A stretch of DNA of 64,000 bases from Mycolicibacterium moriokaense (GCF_003201655.1 NZ_QJJU01000011.1:62001-126000), one strand, 5' to 3'; positions 9,259 through 17,785 are shown, counted from the first letter of the stretch. Numbers and translations: made by a program. The notes: generated by a model from the letters alone, not told the origin.

Positions 9259-10118
9259 GGTCGGGACGTCAGGTCACGTGTAGCGGAAGTGCGGTGCCGC
9301 CCGACGAAGGTGGCAATGGTCTCTGCAACCAACTGCGGGTTCTCTAGCGCCGCAACGTGCCCAACACCGGGCAGCGTGACGTGCTCGGTGTGGGCCGGAA
9401 GCTGATCGCGATACACCGCGGAATAGCGCGAGCCGGGCAGGAAAGTGTCACGCTCGCACAGGGCGAGCATGACCGGGACCCGCACTGCAGCCAGATGCTG
9501 CACCCCACCGCGGCGCAGGCCCATCCACAGGGTCTTCAGGAATCCGCCGCAATGTGTCATCGCGCGAAGCGCATTCAACGCCGCTTCCGGGTCGGTCGCA
9601 TCGACATCGTCGACGAGGCCGTGCAGAGCCTTCCGCTGCACGCCGCGCGCCCGTATTACCCGATCACCGATCAAGTTGCCGAGCACCAGGAATGGGAACG
9701 TCCACAGGAACAACCCGGCGACCCGCAAGCTCTCCACCGAAATATGGCGCCACCCGCCGGCTGGGGCGATCGCAAGGACCGACCTGGCCCGTCCTCGGCC
9801 CTCGAGATCGAAGGCGACCCAGCCGCCGAGTGAATTGCCGACGAGGTGCGCGGTGTCCCAGCCCGCGGCGTCCATGGCGCATTCGATCGCGTCGGCGTAT
9901 CCACCGATCGTGCACGGCGAAAGCGGCGTGGCGCCCCAGTGGCCCGGCAACGTCACCGCCAACACCTCGTGCGAGTCGGACAACCGGTCGACCACATCGG
10001 CCCAGACGTGCTGCGAGAGCGTGAATGGATGTAGCAACAGCACCGGTTCACCCCGGCCTATTCCCTTGTGAACGACCGTCTCCGGCGGTGACGAACGTGT
10101 CGTTGCGCGATATGCCAT
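9255..10118 (-). CDS. Alpha/beta hydrolase
   Basis: This 287-residue protein has the alpha/beta-hydrolase fold. The oxyanion loop is LLLHPFTLS, the nucleophile elbow is GNSLGG with Ser near 96, the acid is probably in LCERDTFLPG, and the histidine is in GVGHVAALENP near the C-terminus. It is probably an esterase or a C-C hydrolase of a degradation pathway. The gene is first in an operon with the acyl-CoA synthetase, with stop and start overlapping. That suggests hydrolysis to an acid followed by CoA activation, but this is inference. Confidence 0.85.
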   Translation of the reverse strand: MAYRATTRSSPPETVVHKGIGRGEPVLLLHPFTLSQHVWADVVDRLSDSHEVLAVTLPGHWGATPLSPCTIGGYADAIECAMDAAGWDTAHLVGNSLGGWVAFDLEGRGRARSVLAIAPAGGWRHISVESLRVAGLFLWTFPFLVLGNLIGDRVIRARGVQRKALHGLVDDVDATDPEAALNALRAMTHCGGFLKTLWMGLRRGGVQHLAAVRVPVMLALCERDTFLPGSRYSAVYRDQLPAHTEHVTLPGVGHVAALENPQLVAETIATFVGRHRTSATRDLTSRP

Positions 10119-10121
10119 ATC

Positions 10122-10132
10122 GGTAAGTTACC
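10122..10132. promoter_or_regulatory. Candidate operator between hydrolase and TetR genes
   Basis: GGTAA-G-TTACC is a perfect 11-bp palindrome. It sits 4 bp upstream of the hydrolase start inside the 51-bp divergent intergenic region shared with the TetR gene at 10170. Position and symmetry fit a TetR operator, though it is short. Confidence 0.4.
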
Positions 10133-10169
10133 AGACGGGCATATCAAGTTTCTACATTAGGGTCGAGTC

Positions 10170-10769
10170 GTGACCGCAGGAACCAAAGGCATGCAGCGCG
10201 CCGAACGCGAGTCGCTGATCCTCGACGCCGCAACGGAGCGCTTCGCACTGCAAGGGTTCACCGGAGTCGCGCTGACCGACATCGCGAAGGCGGCCGGCGT
10301 CACCAAACCGCTGGTCTACAGCTACTTCGGCCCCAAAGAAGACTTGTACACCGCGTGCCTGGACCGCGCCGGCGACAACATCGTCGACACCATCAGTGCG
10401 GCACTTGTTGGCGTGCCCCCCGACATCGACATGGCTCTGGTCGTCATCGATGCCCTGTTCACCGCCCTCGAACCCCACCCGCATGATTGGACGTTGCTCT
10501 ACGACACCCCTGTCCCGCCCGTCGCCGTCTTGGCCGACCGGCTGCACAAGCAGCGGAAACGAATCGATGGCCTCGCTGTCAACGGCGTCCACCAAGTTGC
10601 CATCAACCTGGGCGTAACCGACCCGAACGACATATCGCTGGCCACCGACATCTGGACCAGCACCCTGTCAGCCCTCGTCCGCTGGTGGCTGGCCCACCCC
10701 TCCCACACCGCCGCCGACATGGTCGATCGCAGCCGCAGCCTCGGCGCCAGGATCGCAAACCACCGCTGA
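10170..10769 (+). CDS. TetR-family transcriptional regulator
   Basis: This 199-residue protein has an N-terminal TetR helix-turn-helix (residues about 15-60: FALQGFTGVALTDIAKAAGV, then KPLVYSYFGPKEDLY) and a ligand-binding helical C-terminus. The start is GTG 10170; an internal ATG seven codons later is possible. It is divergent from the hydrolase and acyl-CoA synthetase operon with 51 bp between, so it probably represses that operon and itself. The ligand is unknown, perhaps an acyl-CoA by context. Confidence 0.88.
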   Translation: MTAGTKGMQRAERESLILDAATERFALQGFTGVALTDIAKAAGVTKPLVYSYFGPKEDLYTACLDRAGDNIVDTISAALVGVPPDIDMALVVIDALFTALEPHPHDWTLLYDTPVPPVAVLADRLHKQRKRIDGLAVNGVHQVAINLGVTDPNDISLATDIWTSTLSALVRWWLAHPSHTAADMVDRSRSLGARIANHR

Positions 10770-11045
10770 CACCGACCGAGTCATGGCAGCACTCTGCGAG
10801 CTGAGCGGCAGCCCAGACACTCACCGCCGCTACAGACTGAGGGAACCACGAGTTCGAGTCCCCTTAGGCCCACCGTAAAAGCGCAGGTCAGGCCCGTATT
10901 TCAACTGGACCGCGATCTCCGTCAACGCTTGGGTAATCAATCGCCTCCGTCCCCGCAGTTGCGCTCTGGGTCGCTACGCGCTGTACGGCGACCAATGGAT
11001 GCGCGATCCCCGGCTGGTGCTCGCCATGCTCGGTGGCATCGATGA
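10770..11045. other. Non-coding gap with possible gene debris
   Basis: Apart from the tRNA-like fragment at 10853, this gap holds a short + strand reading ending at about 11070. It contains RYALYGDQWMRDPRL, looks protein-like and lacks any start. It may be the tail of a lost gene; I could not identify it. Confidence 0.3.
10853..10892 (+). repeat. tRNA 3'-end-like fragment (copy 2)
   Basis: TTCGAGTCCCCTTAG is identical to 2924-2938 and is followed by a similar tail (GCCCACCG, then a run of A, then CGCAGGTCAGG). As in copy 1, there is no cloverleaf upstream. The two direct copies are 7.9 kb apart and bracket the signalling and fatty-acid segment. Confidence 0.5.
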
Positions 11046-11804
11046 CTATGTTTTCAGGGCGTACTTGTAGGTGACGTTGCCGCCGGGAACCGCGGTCACG
11101 GTCAGGACGTATGCCTGGGTCTGACCGCCAGTGAGGGTGGTGCACTCGATGACGTTGCCGACTTTGCCTTGCAAGTCGCCCGCGCAGGTCGCCGAGTCGG
11201 GGTGCTGCCCGGCCTGACGCAACTGCGATACCAGCGAACCCTCGAGCGCAGCCTTCGGCACCACCGGTACCAGGCCGTAGTCCATCTGCAGCCCGGAGAC
11301 GCTGGTGACGTCGACGATGTGCCGCGTCGTGACCCCTGCGGCGGTGACGTCGCAATACGCCTCTCCGCCGTACTTGCCCTCCAACCCCGACGTGCATGAC
11401 ACCGACGTGATCGGTGCGTTCGTCGTGGCGGCGGCCAGCCGGGACACCGTCGCCGCCAGTTGGGTCTTCGACACCGCCACGGTGATGTCGTAGTTGATCT
11501 TGGTGCCCTCGAGGCTGGTCACCGTGACGACCGGCTCGGTACTGATGATTGCGTTCATGGTGACCTCGCAGCGGACGCTCTGACCGAATTGACCGACCAG
11601 ATCCTCTGGACAGGTCACCGATTGCGGTGGCTGTCCGGCGTCGGTGAGGCGCTGCGAAATATCTTTCTGCAGATCCTCTTTCGACACTGTCGCGGTCGCG
11701 GTACTCGACGGAGAGTGACCTCCCGTGCTGTTGGTGCAAGCCGACATTGACAATGCGGTGCACACCACCGCCGCGGCGACCACGGCTGTCATCGACGTTT
11801 GCAT
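11046..11804 (-). CDS. Lipoprotein with three DUF4333 repeats
   Basis: This 252-residue protein starts at ATG 11804, which has GGAGG five bases upstream. A signal peptide ends in a lipobox-like LSMSAC, so it should be a lipid-anchored surface protein. The mature part is three tandem copies of the DUF4333 module of about 70 residues. Each copy has a pattern of SVTC/SVSC/SATC, then L.G..G, then a second Cys and a beta-rich tail (for example CPEDLVGQFG, CTSGLEGKYG, CAGDLQGKVG). The Cys pairs probably form one disulfide per repeat. Function is unknown; mycobacterial genomes carry several single-copy relatives. It is divergent from the porin remnant. Confidence 0.85.
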   Translation of the reverse strand: MQTSMTAVVAAAVVCTALSMSACTNSTGGHSPSSTATATVSKEDLQKDISQRLTDAGQPPQSVTCPEDLVGQFGQSVRCEVTMNAIISTEPVVTVTSLEGTKINYDITVAVSKTQLAATVSRLAAATTNAPITSVSCTSGLEGKYGGEAYCDVTAAGVTTRHIVDVTSVSGLQMDYGLVPVVPKAALEGSLVSQLRQAGQHPDSATCAGDLQGKVGNVIECTTLTGGQTQAYVLTVTAVPGGNVTYKYALKT

Positions 11805-11853
11805 CAACACCTCCACTGTTTGCCGCCCCGAACCCACGACATGACGAGAGTAA

Positions 11854-12119
11854 GCCCACTCGAACCCGATTCAGATCATCACGCCGAACCTCTTCCTGGG
11901 CGTGTCCTTCAGCGCAAACCTCGGCAACGGCCCCGCATCCATGAAGTCGCGACCTTCTCGGTCGACGTCTCCGGTGCCGCAGGTGGAGTCGCGGTCTCGA
12001 ACGCTCACGGCACGGTGACCGGTGCTGCCGGTGGTGTGCTGCTGGGTCCGTTCGCACGGCTCATTGCCTCGACGGGTGACAGAGTCACCACGTACGGCGG
12101 CCTTGGGAACATGAAGTAA
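11854..12119 (+). pseudogene. 3' remnant of an MspA-family porin gene
   Basis: Only the last third of an MspA-type octameric porin survives. One frame from 11854 reads NPIQIITPNLFLGVSFSANL. After a one-base deletion near 11937 the next frame reads HEVATFSVDVSG, AVSNAHGTVTGAAGGVLLGP and FARLIASTGDRVTTYG, ending NMK and TAA at 12119. These are near-identical to the C-terminal half of MspA as I recall it. The signal peptide, rim and first strands are absent. Beyond the truncation, the frameshift shows it is dead. Its presence points to a fast-growing mycobacterium. Confidence 0.88.
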
Positions 12120-12443
12120 TGAGAGTCGATGCCGTTCGCGGGTTCTGCTCCCTAGAGCCAATCCGGCCGGCCTGTCGCCCATCGTTGGCTTATTGCGGCC
12201 AGACGCGAGCTACTAGCGCGACGTGGATAACGGCATAGACGGTCGGCGGTCTCGGGGTTCGATAGTTCTCCCCTTAAGCCCACCCAGATGGAAACGTGGC
12301 AGACATGGCACCCACGCGCGTCGACGCCTGGGTTCCCGACTATGTCAGTCACCTGTCGATGGCTCCGGCGCCGGTTCCGAAATCACCTCGCTGGCCCCTC
12401 GACGTCGACCGCGTGTGCGAGTTGAGGCATGAACTCAGCCGCT
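12120..12443. other. Intergenic region with a degenerate tRNA-like tail and a doubtful small ORF
   Basis: Near 12244-12275 the sequence GGGGTTCGA, then CTCCCCTTAAGCCCACC, resembles the two tRNA-like tails at 2924 and 10853 but with extra bases in the loop. A 51-codon + strand ORF at 12305-12460 (starts MAPTRVDAWVPDYV) looks protein-like. It has no ribosome site and runs into the convergent hydrolase gene. I do not call it a gene. Confidence 0.3.
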
Positions 12444-13382
12444 TCAGCGCAGGTTTTTGATGATGGACGCGAGATGGTGTCTGATCGCCGTGTATGCGGC
12501 CTGGGTGAAGTGAATCTGATCCGACGATAGCGATGGCGGGATCCTTCCCGCCCTTGCGGCTGCGATGTCTGTCGGGGTCGCGGTGACGCCCGCAGCTGCG
12601 AGACCGTCGGAGATAAGCCAGCCTCGTAAGTCCGTGAACCGCCGGCCGTAGGCCGCTGATAGCTGATCTTCAACAGCCTGGATTGTGCCGACGACCAAGT
12701 ATCGCTTCGGGTTGGCGATCCTTCGCACCATCGAATCAATGTCTCGTTCGATTGCAGCCGTCTCATCCTGGTTGTTCGTGCCCGCCCAGATAATTTGGGA
12801 GCAACCCCGATATCTGTCCCCGTCGTCGCTGCTGAACGTTGAGTTCGCTGGCACGGGCACAACTGAAGTCGGCGCGACGTCGGGGATGAATGAGAAGCTC
12901 TCAGAACCCCCCAGGGGCAGTGAGTGCCTCAGGGTCCCCGCCACTCCAGCCAGCGTGCCGTGCACCTCTGCGATCTCCTGAGCGTTGCCGTATCGGGTCC
13001 AACCATCGGCGGGAATAATGGCGCTGACCGCGATCGCTGAGCTGGAGACCGGCGCAATGTGATTGCCGTCAAGAGTCAGCAGGGGTTTCAATCCGCCTTG
13101 GCGGACAGCGATTTCAGCGGATCCGTGCGCCGGCACGCCGAAGTTCTCGGTGTGCACGTTCAGGTCGGCGTCGAGAGTGTCGAGCCACGTCGGATCGGCT
13201 TGCCTCGGCACGCCGCCATTAGTTGAAATCATGGAAAGCGTGAGCGAATCTCCCCAGCCGACGATTTCTCCCGACGGGCAGGTGAGCGGACTGACGTCTG
13301 TCTGTTGCACCGTGGAACAGCTACACATGGCGATGACCGTGCAAATAACGGTGAGCAACGCTGCGTAGCGCTGGAGGGGCAC
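12444..13382 (-). CDS. Exported SGNH/GDSL-type hydrolase
   Basis: This 312-residue protein has an N-terminal signal with a possible lipobox (VIAMCSC near residue 20). Block I is GWGDSLTLS with the nucleophilic Ser near 45, block III is IIWAGTNN, and block V is SSDQIHFTQAAY with the Asp-x-x-His pair near 287-290. These match the SGNH hydrolase family of esterases and acyl hydrolases. The protein should act in the cell envelope or outside; its substrate is unknown. It is convergent with the porin-remnant region and stands alone. Confidence 0.75.
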   Translation of the reverse strand: MPLQRYAALLTVICTVIAMCSCSTVQQTDVSPLTCPSGEIVGWGDSLTLSMISTNGGVPRQADPTWLDTLDADLNVHTENFGVPAHGSAEIAVRQGGLKPLLTLDGNHIAPVSSSAIAVSAIIPADGWTRYGNAQEIAEVHGTLAGVAGTLRHSLPLGGSESFSFIPDVAPTSVVPVPANSTFSSDDGDRYRGCSQIIWAGTNNQDETAAIERDIDSMVRRIANPKRYLVVGTIQAVEDQLSAAYGRRFTDLRGWLISDGLAAAGVTATPTDIAAARAGRIPPSLSSDQIHFTQAAYTAIRHHLASIIKNLR

Positions 13383-13759
13383 TGTCGCAGCTTAAAGAAC
13401 GTTTGATTTTCGGGAGTTGTCAACGCTCACTTGTCGGACCTTGATGGAGCGGCAGCTTCGCTGTCGATTGATTCACGGCCCCGACACTGCGTTAGCGCGC
13501 GATGCACCGGCATTCTCTGATGTGGCGCACCGCATCATCGCACGGGTGAACGGTGCCGTTCGCTGGACACAACCTGGCGCCGTTCGACATGCGCATACTC
13601 GGCAACGAGTTCGACCGCGCAGCCGTGTGCAAGGTTGGCAGTCTGAGTAGCGACGAGTCGGGCGAGACCGAACGCCGTTGACGTGTCCTAGCGGTGTCCT
13701 AGGACTCTCGATCACCGACAAATACGCAGTGGACACATGGGCCATTATTCGTCGGGCAA
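13383..13759. other. Intergenic region without recognisable features
   Basis: This gap of about 380 bp has short open frames on both strands, none with a ribosome site or recognisable content. It lies between the divergent SGNH hydrolase and TetR genes and must carry their promoters. Confidence 0.5.
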
Positions 13760-13781
13760 TTGCAGCGACGGATACCATGGA

Positions 13782-13796
13782 ACGGAACTAGTCCGT
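13782..13796. promoter_or_regulatory. Candidate TetR operator in front of the regulator gene
   Basis: ACGGA-N5-TCCGT, 18 bp upstream of the TetR start. The 10-mer ACGGAACTAG is shared with the longer palindrome at 14486-14509 in front of the monooxygenase, which suggests one regulator binds both. Confidence 0.6.
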
Positions 13797-13813
13797 ATCG
13801 TTGGGGAACCCAC

Positions 13814-14446
13814 ATGGAGCTCGAAAACAGCCAGGCGGCGCCCAGCTCGCGCGGGGCGCGAAGCCCGGGACGCCTAGATCGATCGTTGGACACAGCCATC
13901 CTCGACGCGACGCTGGCGGGTGTGGCCGAACTGGGTTATGACCGGCTGAGCATGGACGACGTTGCGTCCCGCGCCGGCGTCGGGAAGGCGGCGATATACC
14001 GTCGCTGGCCATCGAAGGCGGTGGTGGTCGCAGATGCCATCGCCCACTGGAGGCGGCGACTGGGACCCATTGAGCCGCCCAACACCGGCAGCCTTCGCGG
14101 TGACATTGAAGCACTGGTTGCCGCCGTGCCTGACCTGGATGATGCTGATTCACATATGATTCGGGTCGTCGTCGGGGTGGCGACGGCAGCCATGCACAAT
14201 CCCGTATTGGCGGCTGCCCTAGACGACCTTGTGCTATCCGCTCCCCGGCAGGTCGTCCGAGCGGTGCTCGACCATGCGGTGGCTCGCCGGGAAATTCCGG
14301 CCAGCCGCGACCTGAGCCTGATCCCCGACGTCGCATTGGGCCTCAATGTACTGCGGGTGATCACCGGACGGCCCATCGACCGGGTCTACGTCCGGCGCGT
14401 CCTCGAAGACGTGATCTTGCCGCTTGCCGGCGCACCGGTGTCGTAG
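13814..14446 (+). CDS. TetR-family regulator of the adjacent monooxygenase
   Basis: This 210-residue regulator starts at ATG 13814, with GGGGAACC before it. The helix-turn-helix is AELGYDRLSMDDVASRAGVG followed by AAIYRRWPSK, the TetR subgroup with an RRW recognition helix end. The C-terminal half is the usual ligand pocket. Matching palindromes precede this gene and the monooxygenase 78 bp downstream, so it probably represses both and releases on binding an aromatic substrate. That role is inferred from position and operator sharing. Confidence 0.88.
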   Translation: MELENSQAAPSSRGARSPGRLDRSLDTAILDATLAGVAELGYDRLSMDDVASRAGVGKAAIYRRWPSKAVVVADAIAHWRRRLGPIEPPNTGSLRGDIEALVAAVPDLDDADSHMIRVVVGVATAAMHNPVLAAALDDLVLSAPRQVVRAVLDHAVARREIPASRDLSLIPDVALGLNVLRVITGRPIDRVYVRRVLEDVILPLAGAPVS

Positions 14447-14485
14447 TTGTTGCGCATTCCACCGCAGCGTGCCAGATTGGAGCCG

Positions 14486-14509
14486 ACACGGAACTAGATC
14501 GTTCCGTGT
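14486..14509. promoter_or_regulatory. Perfect palindromic operator before the FAD monooxygenase
   Basis: ACACGGAAC-N6-GTTCCGTGT is a perfect inverted repeat with 9-bp arms ending 15 bp before the monooxygenase ATG. Its left arm shares ACGGAACTAG with the site at 13782. This is the strongest operator candidate in the window. Confidence 0.75.
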
Positions 14510-14524
14510 GGATGGGAGACGTCG

Positions 14525-16135
14525 ATGAACGTCAAGCATGTCCCGGTGCTGATCGTCGGCGCCGGCGCCGCCGGCCTGGCAACCTCTGCGCTGCTCGCCA
14601 AACATGGTGTTGGCTCGCTGCTAGTCGAAAAGCGCAGTGAGGTCTTCATTTATCCGAAAGCCCGCAACTTGAGCTTCCGCAGCCTGGAGATCCTGCGCGG
14701 CCTGGGGCTGGCCGACGAGGTCCACGCGGTCGCCCAAGGCGTTTCGGACATGATCGCCAAGCCGACGCTCAACAGCGCCGAAGAAAAGCAGGCGTTCGAC
14801 GTCGACGCAATCTTCTCGCCCTTCGACGGGCTGAGCCCCGAGCCTTCCGGACAGTACTGTCCGCAGAGCGCGTTCGAGCCAATGCTGCTGGCCGCTATCC
14901 GTCGGCACGGCAGCCGGGCGCGCTACAACACGGAGTTGGGCTCGTTCGAACAGGACGAAAGCGGCGTCACGGCGGTCATACGCGATCGGGAGTCGGGCGC
15001 ATCGGAGACGGTACGCGCCGACTATCTCGTCGCCGCCGACGGCGTGCACAGCCCGATCCGCGACGCGCTTGGCGTAACCACCTCTGGCTACGGGGCATTG
15101 CCCATCTATGTCGTGTTCATCTACTTCCGGGCGCCGTGGCGAAAATTCGTTTCCCAGCTCGGCGACGGCGACGCCGTGCAAGTCACGAACGCGGATGTGG
15201 ACGGCATCTTCCTACCGGTACGCGACGACTTCGGCATGTTCATCACTGCCTATGTCCCCGACAACGGGGAAACCGGCGATCAGTTCACGGCACAGCGTTG
15301 CCGCAAGCTGCTGAGGAAAGCGATTGGTGAGCCGATCGACGTGGACGTGATCGACGTTGCGCCGTGGCAGCCTTACGAGCGGGTGGCTGACCAATTCCAC
15401 AGCGGCCGAGTTTTTCTCGTCGGCGACTCAGCCCACACCATGCCTCCGTTCAAGGCCGGCGGCGCCAACACCGCCATCCAAAGTGCCCACAACCTGGCCT
15501 GGAAGCTGGCTGCCGTGTTGAACGGGACCGCCGGCCCGGCGTTGCTGACCACTTACCAGGCCGAGCGACACCCGGTCGGGCGCTTCAATGCGCGCCAGTC
15601 GCTCACGGGGCCATCGCTGGCCTTCCTGCGGTTGGACGAAAACCGGCCGCAATTGCCGGCAGACGAAGAGGCACCGATGTTTCCCCTGTTGATCGGCTAC
15701 CAATACCGCTCGGCCGCCGTGGTTTCCGACGATCCTGTTCCGGCGGATCCGGACACCGTGTCTCTGGTGGAGGAATTGCGCGGGCAACCGGGTACCCGGG
15801 TTCCGCACGCATGGGTCATTGACGGCGGGAAGCGGATCTCCACCCTCGATTTGCTTGGTGCTGGCTTCACGCTGTTCACGGCAGACGACGATGCCGCATG
15901 GTCTGACGCCGCAGCGTCTGCGTCGAAGACCATAGGCGTCCCAATCAGCGTGCAGCGCATCGGAACTGCGCTCGACGTCGACGGCTCCTGGGCCGCCGCC
16001 ACCAGACTCGCACCGGACGGGGCGTTGTTGGTTCGCCCCGACGACTTCGTAGCGTGGCGCGCCGACCAGCTTCCGCACTCGCCGGAGGATGACCTCGGCC
16101 GGGTGCTGGGTCAGATCCTCGGCCGCACGCAGTGA
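14525..16135 (+). CDS. FAD-dependent aromatic monooxygenase (PheA/TfdB type)
   Basis: This 536-residue flavoprotein should hydroxylate an aromatic or polyketide-like ring using NAD(P)H and O2. The FAD-binding GxGxxG is at residues 12-17 (GAGAAG), the second nucleotide contact DG appears in YLVAADGVHSPIRDAL near 175, and the FAD motif GDSAHTMPP is at 300-308. A thioredoxin-like C-terminal domain is implied by the length. ATG 14525 is preceded by GGGAGAC. The next gene starts inside its stop codon. The palindrome just upstream and the TetR gene indicate substrate induction. Confidence 0.88.
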   Translation: MNVKHVPVLIVGAGAAGLATSALLAKHGVGSLLVEKRSEVFIYPKARNLSFRSLEILRGLGLADEVHAVAQGVSDMIAKPTLNSAEEKQAFDVDAIFSPFDGLSPEPSGQYCPQSAFEPMLLAAIRRHGSRARYNTELGSFEQDESGVTAVIRDRESGASETVRADYLVAADGVHSPIRDALGVTTSGYGALPIYVVFIYFRAPWRKFVSQLGDGDAVQVTNADVDGIFLPVRDDFGMFITAYVPDNGETGDQFTAQRCRKLLRKAIGEPIDVDVIDVAPWQPYERVADQFHSGRVFLVGDSAHTMPPFKAGGANTAIQSAHNLAWKLAAVLNGTAGPALLTTYQAERHPVGRFNARQSLTGPSLAFLRLDENRPQLPADEEAPMFPLLIGYQYRSAAVVSDDPVPADPDTVSLVEELRGQPGTRVPHAWVIDGGKRISTLDLLGAGFTLFTADDDAAWSDAAASASKTIGVPISVQRIGTALDVDGSWAAATRLAPDGALLVRPDDFVAWRADQLPHSPEDDLGRVLGQILGRTQ

Positions 16136-16581
16136 CTAATCCGCTGGGGGACGTCGAAGACGGCAACGCACTGGCCGATGAGTTTCCGCCCGAGGACGCC
16201 GCCTTTTTCGGCATCGCGTACACGGCCCACGGATTCCTCCTCCCGTTCGAGGTAGTGCGCGAACGCGCCTGCAACGACATGGACTTGGCCACTGCCAACG
16301 CGATCTATGCCGGAATGTGGCCCATCCCGGTCGCTTACTTCACGGACAAACTCGACCTCAAGGTCTTCTACGAACTGATCGGCAAGGGAGAGGTCATGAC
16401 CAGCTACGTCAACCCGGTCAACGACTTCGCCCTGCCGCCAGGCGAATTCGGCGCATTCCCGCGGTTCGCCCAGCGGCTCGGCCCGCTATGTCGAATCGTG
16501 CAACTTCAGGGTGCCCACTATGTCATGGCTACCCGCCCCGATGAACTTGCTGATGCCCTCATCCAAGCTGGGCGTGACTGA
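16132..16581 (+). CDS. Uncharacterised protein coupled to the monooxygenase
   Basis: This 149-residue protein starts with GTG overlapping the monooxygenase stop (GTGA), which indicates translational coupling. The C-terminal part RIVQLQGAHYVMATRPDELADAL resembles the histidine-containing tail of alpha/beta hydrolases, but there is no nucleophile elbow and the protein is far too short for one. It has no signal peptide or membrane segment. I do not recognise the family. By context it may help the monooxygenase or act on its product. Confidence 0.65.
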   Translation: MTNPLGDVEDGNALADEFPPEDAAFFGIAYTAHGFLLPFEVVRERACNDMDLATANAIYAGMWPIPVAYFTDKLDLKVFYELIGKGEVMTSYVNPVNDFALPPGEFGAFPRFAQRLGPLCRIVQLQGAHYVMATRPDELADALIQAGRD

Positions 16582-16727
16582 TAACCATCTCGACAGGCGT
16601 CCGTCCTAACGTGGTGCATGTAGCCCAGGCGATTTGGCACCCCAGACGTGCCTGGCAGGCCGCAGGTCAAAGGGCTATCAAGCCTCACCCGAGGGTTTCT
16701 GCCGACGACCGGGGAATCGGCACACTG

Positions 16728-17147
16728 CTAGTCGTCGGCGCTCGACCAGTTCCCAATCGATGGTGGATAATTCACGTAGACGATGAGCTGCGTTGCACTC
16801 TCATGTTCGCCTGGCAGCAACATGAAGAAATCGCGTGTTGCGGTATCCCTGATGATTCTTCTCCCGCTGGTGTTGGCAACCACCTCGACTCCCGGATTGT
16901 CTTGCAATTGAAGGCAGTAGCGCGGCAACTTTGTTATTCCGTCGAGCATCTCGGCGATGCTCCGGTCCCCGTCGAGGGCGACGGCGGTATGGGTCACCAA
17001 GAGGGGCCTACGCTCATGAACTCCCCACAGGAGATAGTCGCGAATGCCGGCCGAAACGTTCTCGTGGTTGCGCTTGATCAGCCGATATCCCAGCGCCCAG
17101 GCGCGTTCGGTGAGTTCCTTGAGTCGCTCCTCGTGGTGATCATCCAT
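16728..17147 (-). CDS. Hypothetical protein
   Basis: This 139-residue cytoplasmic protein has a plausible ribosome site (GAGGA about ten bases before ATG 17147). It is acidic at both ends, with an N-terminal charged helix (MDDHHEERLKELTERAWALG) and no signal peptide. No known motif was recognised. It is probably real because of its start context and codon pattern. The 146-bp gap before it (16582-16727) contains a copy of CGCAGGTCA like that following the tRNA-like tails, otherwise nothing. Confidence 0.55.
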   Translation of the reverse strand: MDDHHEERLKELTERAWALGYRLIKRNHENVSAGIRDYLLWGVHERRPLLVTHTAVALDGDRSIAEMLDGITKLPRYCLQLQDNPGVEVVANTSGRRIIRDTATRDFFMLLPGEHESATQLIVYVNYPPSIGNWSSADD

Positions 17148-17325
17148 CGTTATAGTCCTCGCCGCCGTGTCGATGCCGTCGAAAGGTCATTCGGAGCCGC
17201 GCGCTGTGTGGATGGGTCGACGCAGGATCAAATTTGGCCGTTGGTTCGCCAATCGGCCCGTTCGCTCGCGCCCAGACGGCCCGCGCCTCTCGATGCGGGA
17301 GATGGCGTACTCAAGCCTCCGCCTT

Positions 17326-17625
17326 TCAGTCGGGCCAGATGCCTTCGAGCATGACAAGGGGCTCGGCGTTGGGTACGAGGTCACGGCACCATGTGCGGCC
17401 GGTTAGTTTCCAGATCCATCGCCCATTGGATGCGTGCAGCGTCACGTGAGTGCCGTCGAAACTCAGTCCGACGTCGGGGTCCGCTCGGCTGCGGTCGAGG
17501 ACATGATGGGCGAACCACATGACTGGCGTCGCGTGGTCGACATACAACCGGTCGCCGTCGCGGCGAAATCGCACTTCCCCGGATGGTTGCGGCGGCACCC
17601 CGACGGTGTGCATTGTCACGCTCAT
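17326..17625 (-). CDS. Hypothetical protein, about 99 residues
   Basis: The conserved-looking part begins at MSVTMHTVGVPPQPSG (ATG 17625) and ends IWPD at 17326. It is rich in Trp and beta-like patterns (RFRRDGDRLYVDHATPVMWF). Longer starts up to 17787 are possible but overlap the divergent hydrolase start and read less like protein. No family recognised. Confidence 0.5.
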   Translation of the reverse strand: MSVTMHTVGVPPQPSGEVRFRRDGDRLYVDHATPVMWFAHHVLDRSRADPDVGLSFDGTHVTLHASNGRWIWKLTGRTWCRDLVPNAEPLVMLEGIWPD

Positions 17626-17785
17626 AGCCGGTATTCGTTGCCGACCCCGCCACGGATGGCCCTGCACCCAATTTTGTTGTCTTGTCGAAATCGAGGTGGG
17701 CATCGCGAGCGCGTTGACGCCGTTAACACCTCGGTATCTCCGCAGGTCGTCCGGCGTCCAGCCACGAACACATAGGGTCACCCTC

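Noticed and set aside
10888..12057. Minus-strand frame of 389 codons over the DUF4333 gene
   Set aside because: Extremely Arg/Gly/His-rich and in the wrong frame relative to the clearly recognisable lipoprotein.
12305..12460. 51-codon plus-strand ORF as a gene
   Set aside because: Protein-like in part, but it has no ribosome site, an overlap with a convergent gene, and no recognised relatives.
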